DNA from: Planctomycetaceae bacterium UBA2671
GTDB taxonomy: Bacteria; Planctomycetota; Planctomycetia; Planctomycetales; Planctomycetaceae
Direction: 5' to 3'
Length of the DNA stretch: 7,110 nucleotides
Assembly (NCBI GenBank): GCA_002359185.1
Contig: DEML01000033.1
Location: forward strand, 1-7,110
The translations under genes were made by a program, and so were the position numbers. Position 1 is the stretch's first letter, and each line of letters opens with the position of its first letter. The notes below the pieces were generated by a model. It did no database searches, was not told where the DNA came from, and saw only the letters and a list, made by a program, of their open reading frames with translations. Below are positions 1 to 5,626 of this stretch, piece after piece.

Positions 1-137
1 ATCAGATGCACAATTTCCCGCGCGGCTTTACTTAGAGGCGTTCCGCTGAGTTTTGCCAGATCCTTGAGCGTCTTCTCCAGATGCCGCGGTTGAGTCAGCA
101 ACTCAATATTATCACGAGGCTCGGGTTGATTAGTCAT
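1..137 (-). CDS. N-terminal part of an unrecognised protein, cut by the left edge
   Basis: Reading the minus strand from an ATG at 137-135 gives 45 codons without a stop before the window ends. The residues begin MTNQPEPRDNIELL and end with KAAREIVHL. The piece is hydrophilic, with a likely amphipathic helix (HLEKTLKDLAKLSG), and has no signal peptide or membrane segment. The frame stays open upstream to a TGA about 42 bases away, but that stretch contains no ATG, GTG or TTG, so 137 is the only normal start. No Shine-Dalgarno lies at the usual distance; AAAGGA on the minus strand is about 30 bases upstream. I do not recognise a family from so short a piece. It is divergent from the beta-helix gene at 759, and the two would share the intergenic region. 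That this is a real gene is inferred from the open frame and natural-looking composition. Confidence 0.5.
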   Translation of the reverse strand, partial: MTNQPEPRDNIELLTQPRHLEKTLKDLAKLSGTPLSKAAREIVHL

Positions 138-184
138 CGCCTGAGTCAGTCTGAGCAGCGGTGCAAATTCCTTTAATGATCAAT

Positions 185-204
185 TTTGAACTTTGATGTT
201 CAAA
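185..204. promoter_or_regulatory. Perfect 7-bp dyad, possible operator
   Basis: TTTGAAC at 185-191 and GTTCAAA at 198-204 form a perfect inverted repeat with a six-base centre (tttgat). It lies 47 bases upstream of the minus-strand ATG at 137. The spacing and symmetry resemble a dimeric repressor site. It includes GAAC-N6-GTTC, which resembles the Gram-positive LexA core (GAAC-N4-GTTC) but with the wrong spacing, so I do not assign it to LexA. It could also simply be a small RNA hairpin. Confidence 0.3.
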
Positions 205-642
205 CTTATTGTTGAGTAAGATCGTAACCGACAAATTAAGATTCAGTGTTAAGGAATTATCCCGAGCCTGTGAAATTACTTTTGAGGCATTCGGAAGTTC
301 TTCCCCATTTACAGAGCCAAAGCTTCCTGATAAGCACTAAAAGAGCTTACGAGCAGGCAATAAGAAAATGCATGATTTGTTCGATGAAGAATATTCATTT
401 GGTCGTGGGAGATCTACATCAATAGAATGGAGAAATGGTTTCTGTTGAAACAGTATTGAATCAAGTCACCATATATTTTGGGGATATTCAATCTGCAGGT
501 GCAAGGGAATATATAGAACGAACCAATCTCAATTATAATTATTATTAATAGATTAATCATTGTGTTCCTGCCATGAGGACTTCGATTGAAATTAGAACAA
601 AGCGTGCACGTTGATTTGCAGGCAGTAAGTTCAAGTCAATTC

Positions 643-683
643 CATGCTCGCAGAAATGCTTGATGAGTCGGTAGCATGTTTTT
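643..683 (+). terminator. Terminator-like stem followed by T5, weak
   Basis: CATGCT at 643-648 pairs with AGCATG at 673-678, directly followed by TTTTT at 679-683. The 24-base loop contains a small GCA-GAAA-TGC hairpin (650-659) with a GNRA-type loop. A six-base stem with such a long loop is a poor intrinsic terminator. If an upstream transcript exists, this could end it or act in a leader ahead of the beta-helix gene. Confidence 0.22.
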
Positions 684-688
684 GAGGG

Positions 689-718
689 GTGACGTATTCT
701 GAAAGTACTCCATTTAAT
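689..718 (+). promoter_or_regulatory. Candidate sigma70-like promoter for the beta-helix gene
   Basis: GTGACG at 689-694 (four of six matches to TTGACA) and TTTAAT at 713-718 (five of six matches to TATAAT) are separated by 18 bases. Transcription would start near 725, giving a leader of about 34 bases that contains the ribosome site at 749-754. The -10 overlaps the upstream in-frame ATG at 717, which argues that translation starts at 759. This is a consensus match only. Confidence 0.3.
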
Positions 719-748
719 GCTCCACTGCGAATCTCACCCATTGAAGCG

Positions 749-754
749 AAGGAA
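749..754 (+). promoter_or_regulatory. Shine-Dalgarno that decides the start of the beta-helix gene
   Basis: AAGGAA lies four bases upstream of the ATG at 759 (its AGG core six bases away). The alternative in-frame ATG at 717 has no comparable site, and the 14 residues it would add (including KRR) would precede a normal signal peptide. Together these favour 759 as the start. Confidence 0.65.
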
Positions 755-758
755 TCTC

Positions 759-2033
759 ATGTTACTTGTCACTTCCCATTGTACGAAATATCTTGCAGTT
801 GTAGCCCTTTTGGCATTCGTTGCTCAATCGAGCTTTGCTGAGCCGAAAGAAGGTCTTGCAGACTCAGCCGTAGTCATTCAGGCCAAAGACTTCGATTCGA
901 TTCAGGCGGCCGTCGATGCCATTCCTGAGCAAGGGGGGATGGTTGTATTGCCGGCTGGAACTTTTGAATTGCAGGAACCTTTGGTTATTCGTACCGAACG
1001 AACGCGAATCACCGGAGCAGGACCGGCGACGCACTTAGTCAACAAAAATGAAGAAGGCCAGCCGGCGATTCAGATTCGGCCGGATGGATACGCAGAAAAC
1101 AAAAAACTGAGACTCTGGCAGGTTCAGTTGGATCATTTTCAGATTTCCGGCAATCCTAAAAGTGGGGATGGAATTCACGCGGCTGGGATTGAAGAAATTT
1201 TCATTCAGGGTGTCTCCATTCATCACCATGGCAGGCACGGCATCTTTCTGGATTTCTGTTATGAAGATCCCCGTATTTCCGATTGTCTGATCACATACAA
1301 CAAAGAGGCCGGAATAAAGCTACTGGGCTGTCATGACATTGTCGTGAATGCCAATCACTTTGAAGAAAATCTCGACGGTGTTCGCTGTCTCGATGGATTC
1401 AATCTGACGATGAACGGCAACAATCTGGATGATCATCTTGGGAATGGGGTTATCATTGAGAACACTTACGGCTCTGTCGTTTCCGGGAATATGATTGAAG
1501 AGTGTGAGGGCTGGGGAATCATTCTGGATCGGGATTGTTATGGAATCACATTGAGTTCGAATGTGATTGCTCATGAACTCAAAGGCGGAATTGATCTGAG
1601 GGATGCCTGGGGATGTGCGATTTCGGCCAACACTTTCACAATCGTGCATCAGGCTGCGGTGCATGTGGGAGAAAATTCCGGGCGCTTGAATATCTCTGCC
1701 AATACCTTCAGCAACAGCGACATGGGCGGCGAGATTCGCAGGAAGCTGGAACATAAAGTTCCGATGCAACGCGATGCGGGAGCCGGAATCGTGCTGGAGA
1801 AAACAGAAGATATTCTGATCACCGGCAATTTGTTTTCAGGAATGGATGGAGCAGCGGTGAAGTGTAAGAGTGAAGATTGCGAGCGGATCCATATTGTTGG
1901 TAATCTTGTGACCGATTACGGCAGAAAAACAGAACAGCCAGTCGCGTTTGAAGTGCCCGAGAAAGAGAGCATTCAATTGCAAAACAATATGATCGGCCCG
2001 GCAAAAATGCCACGTCAGGAAGCTGGGCGATGA
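759..2033 (+). CDS. Secreted right-handed parallel beta-helix repeat protein
   Basis: This 424-residue protein, counted from the ATG at 759, starts with a Sec signal peptide: hydrophobic core YLAVVALLAFVAQ and a probable cleavage after SFA at residue 27. Residues 44-90 (FDSIQAAVDAIPEQGG, then VVLPAGTFELQEPLVI and ITGAG) match the N-terminal entry seen in pectate-lyase-like beta-helix proteins. About ten coils of 22-24 residues follow (roughly 138-395), each starting with a GI or GV strand and often containing an N-x-F or N-x-I ladder such as SANTF, SGNMI and TGNLF. One coil carries a polar insertion (about 320-341). The fold is well supported, but the substrate is not: I cannot assign a lyase, hydrolase or epimerase active site. 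Families with this fold mostly act on, or bind, polysaccharides outside the cytoplasm. The next gene, nfo, appears unrelated. A small ORF overlaps the stop codon. Confidence 0.88.
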   Translation: MLLVTSHCTKYLAVVALLAFVAQSSFAEPKEGLADSAVVIQAKDFDSIQAAVDAIPEQGGMVVLPAGTFELQEPLVIRTERTRITGAGPATHLVNKNEEGQPAIQIRPDGYAENKKLRLWQVQLDHFQISGNPKSGDGIHAAGIEEIFIQGVSIHHHGRHGIFLDFCYEDPRISDCLITYNKEAGIKLLGCHDIVVNANHFEENLDGVRCLDGFNLTMNGNNLDDHLGNGVIIENTYGSVVSGNMIEECEGWGIILDRDCYGITLSSNVIAHELKGGIDLRDAWGCAISANTFTIVHQAAVHVGENSGRLNISANTFSNSDMGGEIRRKLEHKVPMQRDAGAGIVLEKTEDILITGNLFSGMDGAAVKCKSEDCERIHIVGNLVTDYGRKTEQPVAFEVPEKESIQLQNNMIGPAKMPRQEAGR

Positions 2034-2131
2034 GTAAAATGTTCCGAGAAGTTTCTCAAGAATTCATCCATCGTGTTAACGATGGCAAATCAGCCTTATG
2101 GTTTGCAAGCCGCGTCCCAGACGAACTATAA
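2030..2131 (+). CDS. Candidate 33-residue protein overlapping the beta-helix stop
   Basis: An ATG at 2030-2032 overlaps the TGA of the beta-helix gene as ATGA, the usual arrangement for translational coupling. AGGAAG at 2017-2022 lies seven bases upstream, a good ribosome site. The frame runs for 33 codons to TAA at 2129-2131. The product begins MSKMFREVSQEFIHR and ends WFASRVPDEL. It is charged, likely helical, and has no signal peptide or membrane segment. I recognise no family. The frame differs from that of the upstream gene, so a frameshifted C-terminal extension is an alternative reading. An ORF of this length can arise by chance; the coupled start and the ribosome site are the only support. 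Confidence 0.33.
   Translation: MSKMFREVSQEFIHRVNDGKSALWFASRVPDEL
2068..2085 (+). other. Compact stem-loop without a T-tract
   Basis: CCATCGT (2068-2074) pairs perfectly with ACGATGG (2079-2085) around a four-base loop, GTTA. The flanking bases (caaatcag) hold no T-tract, so it does not look like a classical terminator. It lies inside the 33-codon ORF and between the beta-helix gene and nfo, where it could stabilise an mRNA end or be incidental. Confidence 0.35.
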
Positions 2132-2132
2132 A
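2103..2132 (+). promoter_or_regulatory. Candidate sigma70-like promoter for nfo
   Basis: TTGCAA at 2103-2108 (four of six matches) and TATAAA at 2127-2132 (five of six matches) are 18 bases apart. A start near 2139 would give a 5' leader of about 54 bases before the nfo ATG at 2193 and place a hairpin at the very 5' end of the message. This is a consensus match only. Confidence 0.33.
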
Positions 2133-2162
2133 GCAGTCAGTTCATCTTTGGGATGAATGCTT
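2131..2162 (+). promoter_or_regulatory. Bulged leader hairpin covering an upstream ATG of nfo
   Basis: TTCATC (2141-2146) pairs with GATGAA (2152-2157) around TTTGG. The outer arms AAGCA (2131-2135) and TGCTT (2158-2162) can extend the stem past a five-base bulge (gtcag). The in-frame ATG at 2157 lies in the 3' arm and would be sequestered, which fits translation starting at 2193 instead. Confidence 0.3.
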
Positions 2163-2192
2163 CACAAGTTCTCTGAGAGATCTGGTTTCATC

Positions 2193-3056
2193 ATGCCTTT
2201 ATTTGGATCACATCTTTCCATAGCCGGTGGATATTACAAAGCCGTCCGAAAAGCTGCTGAGCTGGGGATGGAGACCGTCCAGATTTTCACAAAAAATAAC
2301 AATCAGTGGAAAGGCAAGCCGCTCACGGATGACGATTGTCGAATGTTCAAAGAAGCGGTGGAAGAAACTGGAATCCAGACGCCTTGTGCACACGATAGTT
2401 ATTTAATCAATCTGGCCAGTCCGGATTCCGAGTTGTTCGAGAAGTCTCGTGATGCGTTGATCATCGAGTTGGAACGGGCGGAAGCATTGGGGCTCGAAGG
2501 TGTTGTGATGCACCCGGGCAGCTTTGTGAAAGATACCGAACAGGGGGGCTTGAAGCGGATCGCCCAGGGGATCGATCAGGTTCATAAAGCGACGAAAGGT
2601 TATCACTGTCAATTGTGGCTGGAAACGACGGCTGGTCAGGGAACGAATCTGGGGCATCGCTTTGAGCATCTGCAGCAATTACTTGAGACCGTGAATCAGG
2701 CAGAGCGGTTGTCGGTGTGTGTTGATACCTGTCATATTTTCGCAGCTGGTTATCCTCTGATTAAAAAGACGGAGTACAACGCCACCTTCGAGGAATTTGA
2801 TGAGAAAATCGGAGTGAATCGAATTCGAGCGTTTCATATCAATGATAGTAAGAAGCCGCTGGGAAGTCGGGTTGACCGTCATGAGCATATCGGCGAAGGG
2901 GAGTTGGGGCTCGAACCTTTTCGGCATCTGGTGAATGACAAACGGTTTTCGAAGTTGCCGATGTATCTGGAAACAAAGAAGGAAGAGCGTGATGGCGAAG
3001 AGATGGATGCGGTCAATTTGAAAACGCTCAAGAGTTTAATGAAGAAGAAATCATGA
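2193..3056 (+). CDS. nfo: Endonuclease IV (apurinic/apyrimidinic endonuclease)
   Basis: This is a zinc-dependent AP endonuclease of the base-excision repair pathway. It cleaves DNA 5' to abasic sites and trims blocked 3' ends. From the ATG at 2193 it has 287 residues, close to E. coli Nfo (285), and begins MPLFGSHLSIAGG like the family. All nine expected metal ligands are present: H67 (AHDSYLINL), H107 (MHPGS), E144 (LETTAGQG), D178 and H181 (VDTCHIFAAGY), H215 (FHINDSK), D228 and H230 (SRVDRHEHIGEG), and E260 (YLET). The protein is a single TIM-barrel domain, cytoplasmic, with a lysine-rich tail. The frame is open to an ATG at 2157, but those 12 extra residues lie outside the family and that ATG sits in a hairpin, so I chose 2193 although no strong Shine-Dalgarno precedes it (GAGAGA is 12 bases away). 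ndh follows 54 bases downstream. Confidence 0.96.
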   Translation: MPLFGSHLSIAGGYYKAVRKAAELGMETVQIFTKNNNQWKGKPLTDDDCRMFKEAVEETGIQTPCAHDSYLINLASPDSELFEKSRDALIIELERAEALGLEGVVMHPGSFVKDTEQGGLKRIAQGIDQVHKATKGYHCQLWLETTAGQGTNLGHRFEHLQQLLETVNQAERLSVCVDTCHIFAAGYPLIKKTEYNATFEEFDEKIGVNRIRAFHINDSKKPLGSRVDRHEHIGEGELGLEPFRHLVNDKRFSKLPMYLETKKEERDGEEMDAVNLKTLKSLMKKKS

Positions 3057-3058
3057 AG

Positions 3059-3083
3059 TGACTTCAAGCGGCATTGGAAGTCA
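3059..3083 (+). other. Intercistronic inverted repeat between nfo and ndh
   Basis: TGACTTC (3059-3065) pairs with GAAGTCA (3077-3083) across an 11-base loop. Alternative short hairpins reuse the same arms (GAAG-TCAG-CTTC at 3077-3088). No T-tract follows, so read-through into ndh is likely. It may stabilise or process the shared message, or be incidental. Confidence 0.3.
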
Positions 3084-3110
3084 GCTTCAGTTAGGAAGAG
3101 CAATTGATAT

Positions 3111-4400
3111 ATGTCTCAAGCACATCGGGTTGTTATTGTCGGCGGAGGCTTCGCTGGTCTGGCCTGTGCTCGTAGTCTCAAGCGGGCTGATGCGGAAGTT
3201 ACTGTGATTGATCGGCGTAACTTCCATCTGTTTCAACCGTTGTTGTATCAGGTGGCCACGGGTGAATTATCACCTGCGAATATTGCCTCGCCAATCCGTT
3301 CGATTTTGCAGAAGCAGAAAAACTGTCAGGTGTTGCTGGGAGCGGTTTCGGGGATTGATCTGGAAACTCAATTCGTTCAGATTGACGACCGGCAGATTCC
3401 GTTCGACTCACTGGTCATCGCCACAGGTTCGACGCACAGTTATTTTGGACATGATGAATGGTCCGAACAGGCACCGGGGTTGAAAACCATCGAAGATGCG
3501 ACTGAAATTCGAAAGCGGATTTTATATGCCTTCGAGCGTGCGAATCTGGCAACGAGTGAAGAGGAACGTCGAGCGGCTTTGACATTTGTGATTGTGGGAG
3601 CAGGGCCAACGGGAGTGGAGTTGTCGGGGGCCCTGGCTGATGTCGGCTTGAATATCTTATCCAAAGAGATTCGAGGAGGGCATCCCGAAGAGTTGCGAAT
3701 TATTTTGTGCGAAGGCCAGCCCGATCCCCTCGGCATGTATCCGCCACCATTAGTCAAAAAAGCACGCGAGGAATTAGATCGGCTCGGTGTCGAACTGATG
3801 ACCAGTTCGATGGTGATTGATATTCAGGATGATCATGTCGTCGTAAAACATGGTGATGAACAAAGTCGGATCAATACTCAGACTGTCATCTGGGCAGCCG
3901 GGGTGAGGGCTTCTTCGCTGGGAAAAATCGTGGCTGAGGCGACCGGTGCGGAGATGAATCGTGTCGGAAAAGTCCTCGTCAACGATAATCTGTCTGTGGG
4001 AAAGCATGAGAATCTGTTTGTGATTGGCGATCTGGCTTTTCTGAAAAATGAAGCTGGGGATCCGCTGCCTGCTTTGGCACCGGTCGCCATGCAGCAGGGA
4101 AGTTATGTGGCGAATTTCCTCAAAAATCGTATTGAGGGAAAGGCCAGCGCTTCCAAGCCGTTTCATTATAATGATCGGGGCAGCATGGCTGTCATTGGTC
4201 GCTATGCAGCTATTGCCCTGGTCGGGAAAAACAAGCGACAGGTCAGTGGAATCATGGCCTGGTTCATCTGGTTGTTCGTGCATCTGATGGAAATCACGCA
4301 GTTTCGCAATCGATTGATGGTGCTCTTTCTCTGGGGCTGGACCTATCTGACACGCGATCGTTCCGCTCGTTTGATCACCGGAAAACTTCCTCGGGAGTGA
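3111..4400 (+). CDS. ndh: Type II NADH:quinone oxidoreductase (NDH-2)
   Basis: This 429-residue flavoprotein transfers electrons from NADH to membrane quinone through FAD without pumping protons, acting at the inner face of the cytoplasmic membrane. The FAD-binding Rossmann motif is G11-G-G-F-A-G16 in VVIVGGGFAGL. It is followed by the family signature FQPLLYQVATGELSP (41-55) and ATGS (104-107). The NAD(H) Rossmann motif is VIVGAGPTGVELSGALAD (160-177). The second FAD contact is FVIGD (303-307), and LAPVAMQQG (322-330) matches the quinone-site AQxAxQ-like region of NDH-2. The C-terminus has aromatic, hydrophobic segments (381-392 and 402-412) that fit the amphipathic membrane anchor. Length is normal, with no EF-hand insertion. 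The Shine-Dalgarno AGGAAGAG (3093-3100) sits ten bases before the ATG, slightly far. Related disulfide or sulfide:quinone reductases are less likely because the redox cysteines are absent. Confidence 0.93.
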   Translation: MSQAHRVVIVGGGFAGLACARSLKRADAEVTVIDRRNFHLFQPLLYQVATGELSPANIASPIRSILQKQKNCQVLLGAVSGIDLETQFVQIDDRQIPFDSLVIATGSTHSYFGHDEWSEQAPGLKTIEDATEIRKRILYAFERANLATSEEERRAALTFVIVGAGPTGVELSGALADVGLNILSKEIRGGHPEELRIILCEGQPDPLGMYPPPLVKKAREELDRLGVELMTSSMVIDIQDDHVVVKHGDEQSRINTQTVIWAAGVRASSLGKIVAEATGAEMNRVGKVLVNDNLSVGKHENLFVIGDLAFLKNEAGDPLPALAPVAMQQGSYVANFLKNRIEGKASASKPFHYNDRGSMAVIGRYAAIALVGKNKRQVSGIMAWFIWLFVHLMEITQFRNRLMVLFLWGWTYLTRDRSARLITGKLPRE

Positions 4401-4401
4401 A

Positions 4402-4503
4402 ATGAACGATTTCAATGGACGAGTGGATTCCATTCAATCGACTCGACTCCTTTTTCATGAGCAATTGGGAGATTCGGCAGAATCGGAAATTCTTAAAATC
4501 TGA
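4402..4503 (+). CDS. Candidate 33-residue ORF immediately after ndh, weak
   Basis: One base after the ndh stop, an ATG at 4402 opens 33 codons ending at TGA 4501-4503. GGGAG at 4393-4397, inside the end of ndh, is four bases upstream and could serve as ribosome site. The product begins MNDFNGRVDSIQSTRLL and is polar and acidic towards its end. No family is recognised and no signal peptide is present. It overlaps the terminator-like hairpin at 4420-4455: if that terminator is real, the ORF would rarely be transcribed in full. A chance ORF is at least as likely. Confidence 0.2.
   Translation: MNDFNGRVDSIQSTRLLFHEQLGDSAESEILKI
4420..4455 (+). terminator. Probable intrinsic terminator of ndh
   Basis: CGAGT (4420-4424) pairs with ACTCG (4441-4445) and GATT (4426-4429) with AATC (4436-4439), separated by one G-G mismatch and capped by a six-base loop (ccattc). 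TTTTT follows at 4451-4455 after five bases (actcc). It starts 20 bases after the ndh stop. The mismatch and the gap before the T-tract make it imperfect. Confidence 0.45.
4471..4484 (+). other. Small GATTC/GAATC hairpin
   Basis: GATTC (4471-4475) and GAATC (4480-4484) flank a GGCA loop, about 120 bases upstream of the HDOD gene. There is no T-tract. The rest of 4401-4604 shows no promoter I trust; TTGTCA at 4524-4529 has no -10 hexamer at a proper distance. Confidence 0.22.
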
Positions 4504-4604
4504 ACGAATGAGACATCGTTAATTTGTCACTGCTGCCAAAATACAACGTAGGCTTGGAGAATACATTGAACATTTAAAAAACTCCGTATGCCGAGCCGGT
4601 ACGA

Positions 4605-5510
4605 ATGAATTGGGCCGAATTCCGAAAACAACTTCTTGACGATGAGCCTCCAATTGCTCTTCCGGAATTGCAGGTGGTCGCATTACCGGATGTCATTTTT
4701 CGAGTTGTCAGAGCAGCCCAGCGGGAAGATGCCTCTGCCAATGAAGTGGGCAGAATTATCGATGCCGACAGTTCATTGACATGCGATTTGCTCAAGTATG
4801 TCAATTCGTCCGCAATGATGTTACGCCATAAAGCCTCGACGGCTTCGCGAGCCACCATGCTGCTCGGAGTGAAACGGACGAAGCTGTTTGTCCTTTCCCT
4901 GGCTTCCAATCGCATGATGCGAAATGTCAAATCGCCATTAATTCTCATGAAACGATTTGCCGTTTCCTCGCTGGAACGCGCACTCTTATCAAAAAACATT
5001 GCAAAACACCTTGGCCTGGATGAAGACCTGGCTTTCTCGGCCGGCTTATTACAGGACCTCGTTCTGCCTGCTCTGACGGCTGAATTCGCTGCGGCTTACA
5101 GTGAATTGCTCGAACTCAGCAAAGAAAAACAAACCGACTTAGCGATATTGGAACAGCAGGATCGCGGTTGGAATCATGCCTCCGTGGCTGCCAGAATGAT
5201 GACTTCCTGGGGGTTTCCAGATGATCTGGTCTGCTGCGTGTTTCTACACCATCAGTTAGACCGTATCCTGAAAGATAACCAGTTCAACAGGACAGAACTG
5301 TTGCCTGTGGCCATGTCAGCATTGCTGAATGATCTCTTCAAGCAAACGCCCAACGGAATGCAAACTTTGGATCAGGTCTGGAACGAAGTTCTGCCAGCGG
5401 TTTCGTTACCGGAGCAGGCACTTGTGATTTACGATCAACTCCAGGAGATGAACCCGGAACTTCATGGTCATCAATCCCTGGCCGAACATCTGGCAACCTT
5501 GATTTCCTGA
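4605..5510 (+). CDS. HDOD-domain protein (signalling or output regulator)
   Basis: This 301-residue cytoplasmic protein carries an HDOD domain over roughly residues 20-216. Landmarks are LPDVIFRVVRAAQREDASANEVGRIID (28-54, family opening), SLTCDLLKYVNSS (57-69), TMLLGVKRTKLFVLSL (84-99), SAGLLQDLVLPAL (145-157) and FPDDLVCCVFLHH (204-216). HDOD domains are HD-superfamily relatives without a metal site. Here Q150-D151 replaces the HD pair of true HD hydrolases, so no enzymatic role is expected. Members elsewhere act in signal transduction, often with c-di-GMP or chemotaxis components. The tail (about 230-301) matches nothing I recognise. The start is fixed: the only upstream in-frame codons before a TAA at 4575 contain no start codon. 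No Shine-Dalgarno is visible. The HD-GYP-like gene lies 116 bases downstream on the same strand and is the likely functional partner. Confidence 0.85.
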   Translation: MNWAEFRKQLLDDEPPIALPELQVVALPDVIFRVVRAAQREDASANEVGRIIDADSSLTCDLLKYVNSSAMMLRHKASTASRATMLLGVKRTKLFVLSLASNRMMRNVKSPLILMKRFAVSSLERALLSKNIAKHLGLDEDLAFSAGLLQDLVLPALTAEFAAAYSELLELSKEKQTDLAILEQQDRGWNHASVAARMMTSWGFPDDLVCCVFLHHQLDRILKDNQFNRTELLPVAMSALLNDLFKQTPNGMQTLDQVWNEVLPAVSLPEQALVIYDQLQEMNPELHGHQSLAEHLATLIS

Positions 5511-5524
5511 AGCATTTCAATTTA

Positions 5525-5540
5525 CAGGATGTCTGTCCTG
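5525..5540 (+). other. Weak hairpin between the HDOD and HD-GYP-like genes
   Basis: CAGGA (5525-5529) and TCCTG (5536-5540) form a five-base stem around TGTCTG, 15 bases after the HDOD stop. No T-tract follows, so it should not end transcription before the next gene. Confidence 0.22.
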
Positions 5541-5555
5541 AGAAGTGGAGTTGAT

Positions 5556-5585
5556 ATGGAAAATCACGAAGAGAAGACGACCTGA
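5556..5585 (+). CDS. Candidate 9-codon micro-ORF with good Shine-Dalgarno
   Basis: ATG at 5556 opens nine codons (MENHEEKTT) ending at TGA 5583-5585. GGAG at 5547-5550 is five bases upstream, a better ribosome site than either flanking gene has. It lies in the gap between the HDOD and HD-GYP-like genes, and its stop is 41 bases before the next ATG. It could be a leader peptide influencing the downstream gene, or a chance match. There are no regulatory codon runs. Confidence 0.17.
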   Translation: MENHEEKTT

Positions 5586-5626
5586 AATTACTCTGAATAT
5601 TCATACGTAACGAAAAGGCATGGGCC

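Larger units (their letters stand above)
138..758. other. Long AT-rich divergent intergenic region
   Basis: These 621 bases separate the divergent minus-strand gene and the beta-helix gene and hold no convincing gene. The longest start-to-stop ORF I found on the plus strand is 435-548 (37 codons, MVSVETVLNQ...). Its GGAG is only two bases from the ATG, which is too close, so I leave it as a weak candidate. A 26-codon ORF at 368-448 has no good ribosome site. Small inverted repeats are scattered through it: 185-204, 326-357 (CCTG and TAAGC arms around a nine-base loop), 438-451 (GTTTC/GAAAC), the palindrome CGTGCACG at 603-610, and 643-678. The stretch 531-550 is very AT-rich. No tRNA, rRNA or known riboswitch is recognisable. 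Confidence 0.6.

Noticed and set aside
185..204. LexA-type SOS box
   Set aside because: The half-sites GAAC/GTTC are present, but the centre is six bases rather than four and no SOS gene is attached.
435..548. 37-codon plus-strand ORF in the long intergenic gap
   Set aside because: Its GGAG is only two bases before the ATG and the end is a run of AT-rich codons (NYNYY). No family is recognised. It is kept only as a note in the intergenic entry.
603..610. Palindrome CGTGCACG
   Set aside because: An isolated eight-base palindrome with no supporting promoter or repeat is not enough to call a site.
717..758. Upstream in-frame ATG extending the beta-helix protein by 14 residues
   Set aside because: It has no ribosome site, overlaps a good -10 hexamer, and would put an atypical stretch ahead of a normal signal peptide. 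The ATG at 759 has AAGGAA at proper spacing.
3774..4433. 219-codon open frame on the minus strand opposite ndh
   Set aside because: It lies almost wholly antisense to a clear NDH-2 gene. The long minus-strand frames in this window follow from the codon use of the real plus-strand genes. It shows no domain features and no ribosome site of note.
4480..4491. 12-base repeat GAATCGGAAATT, also at 6610-6621
   Set aside because: One shared 12-mer pair is expected by chance in about 7 kb. One copy is within a coding region and the flanks do not match.
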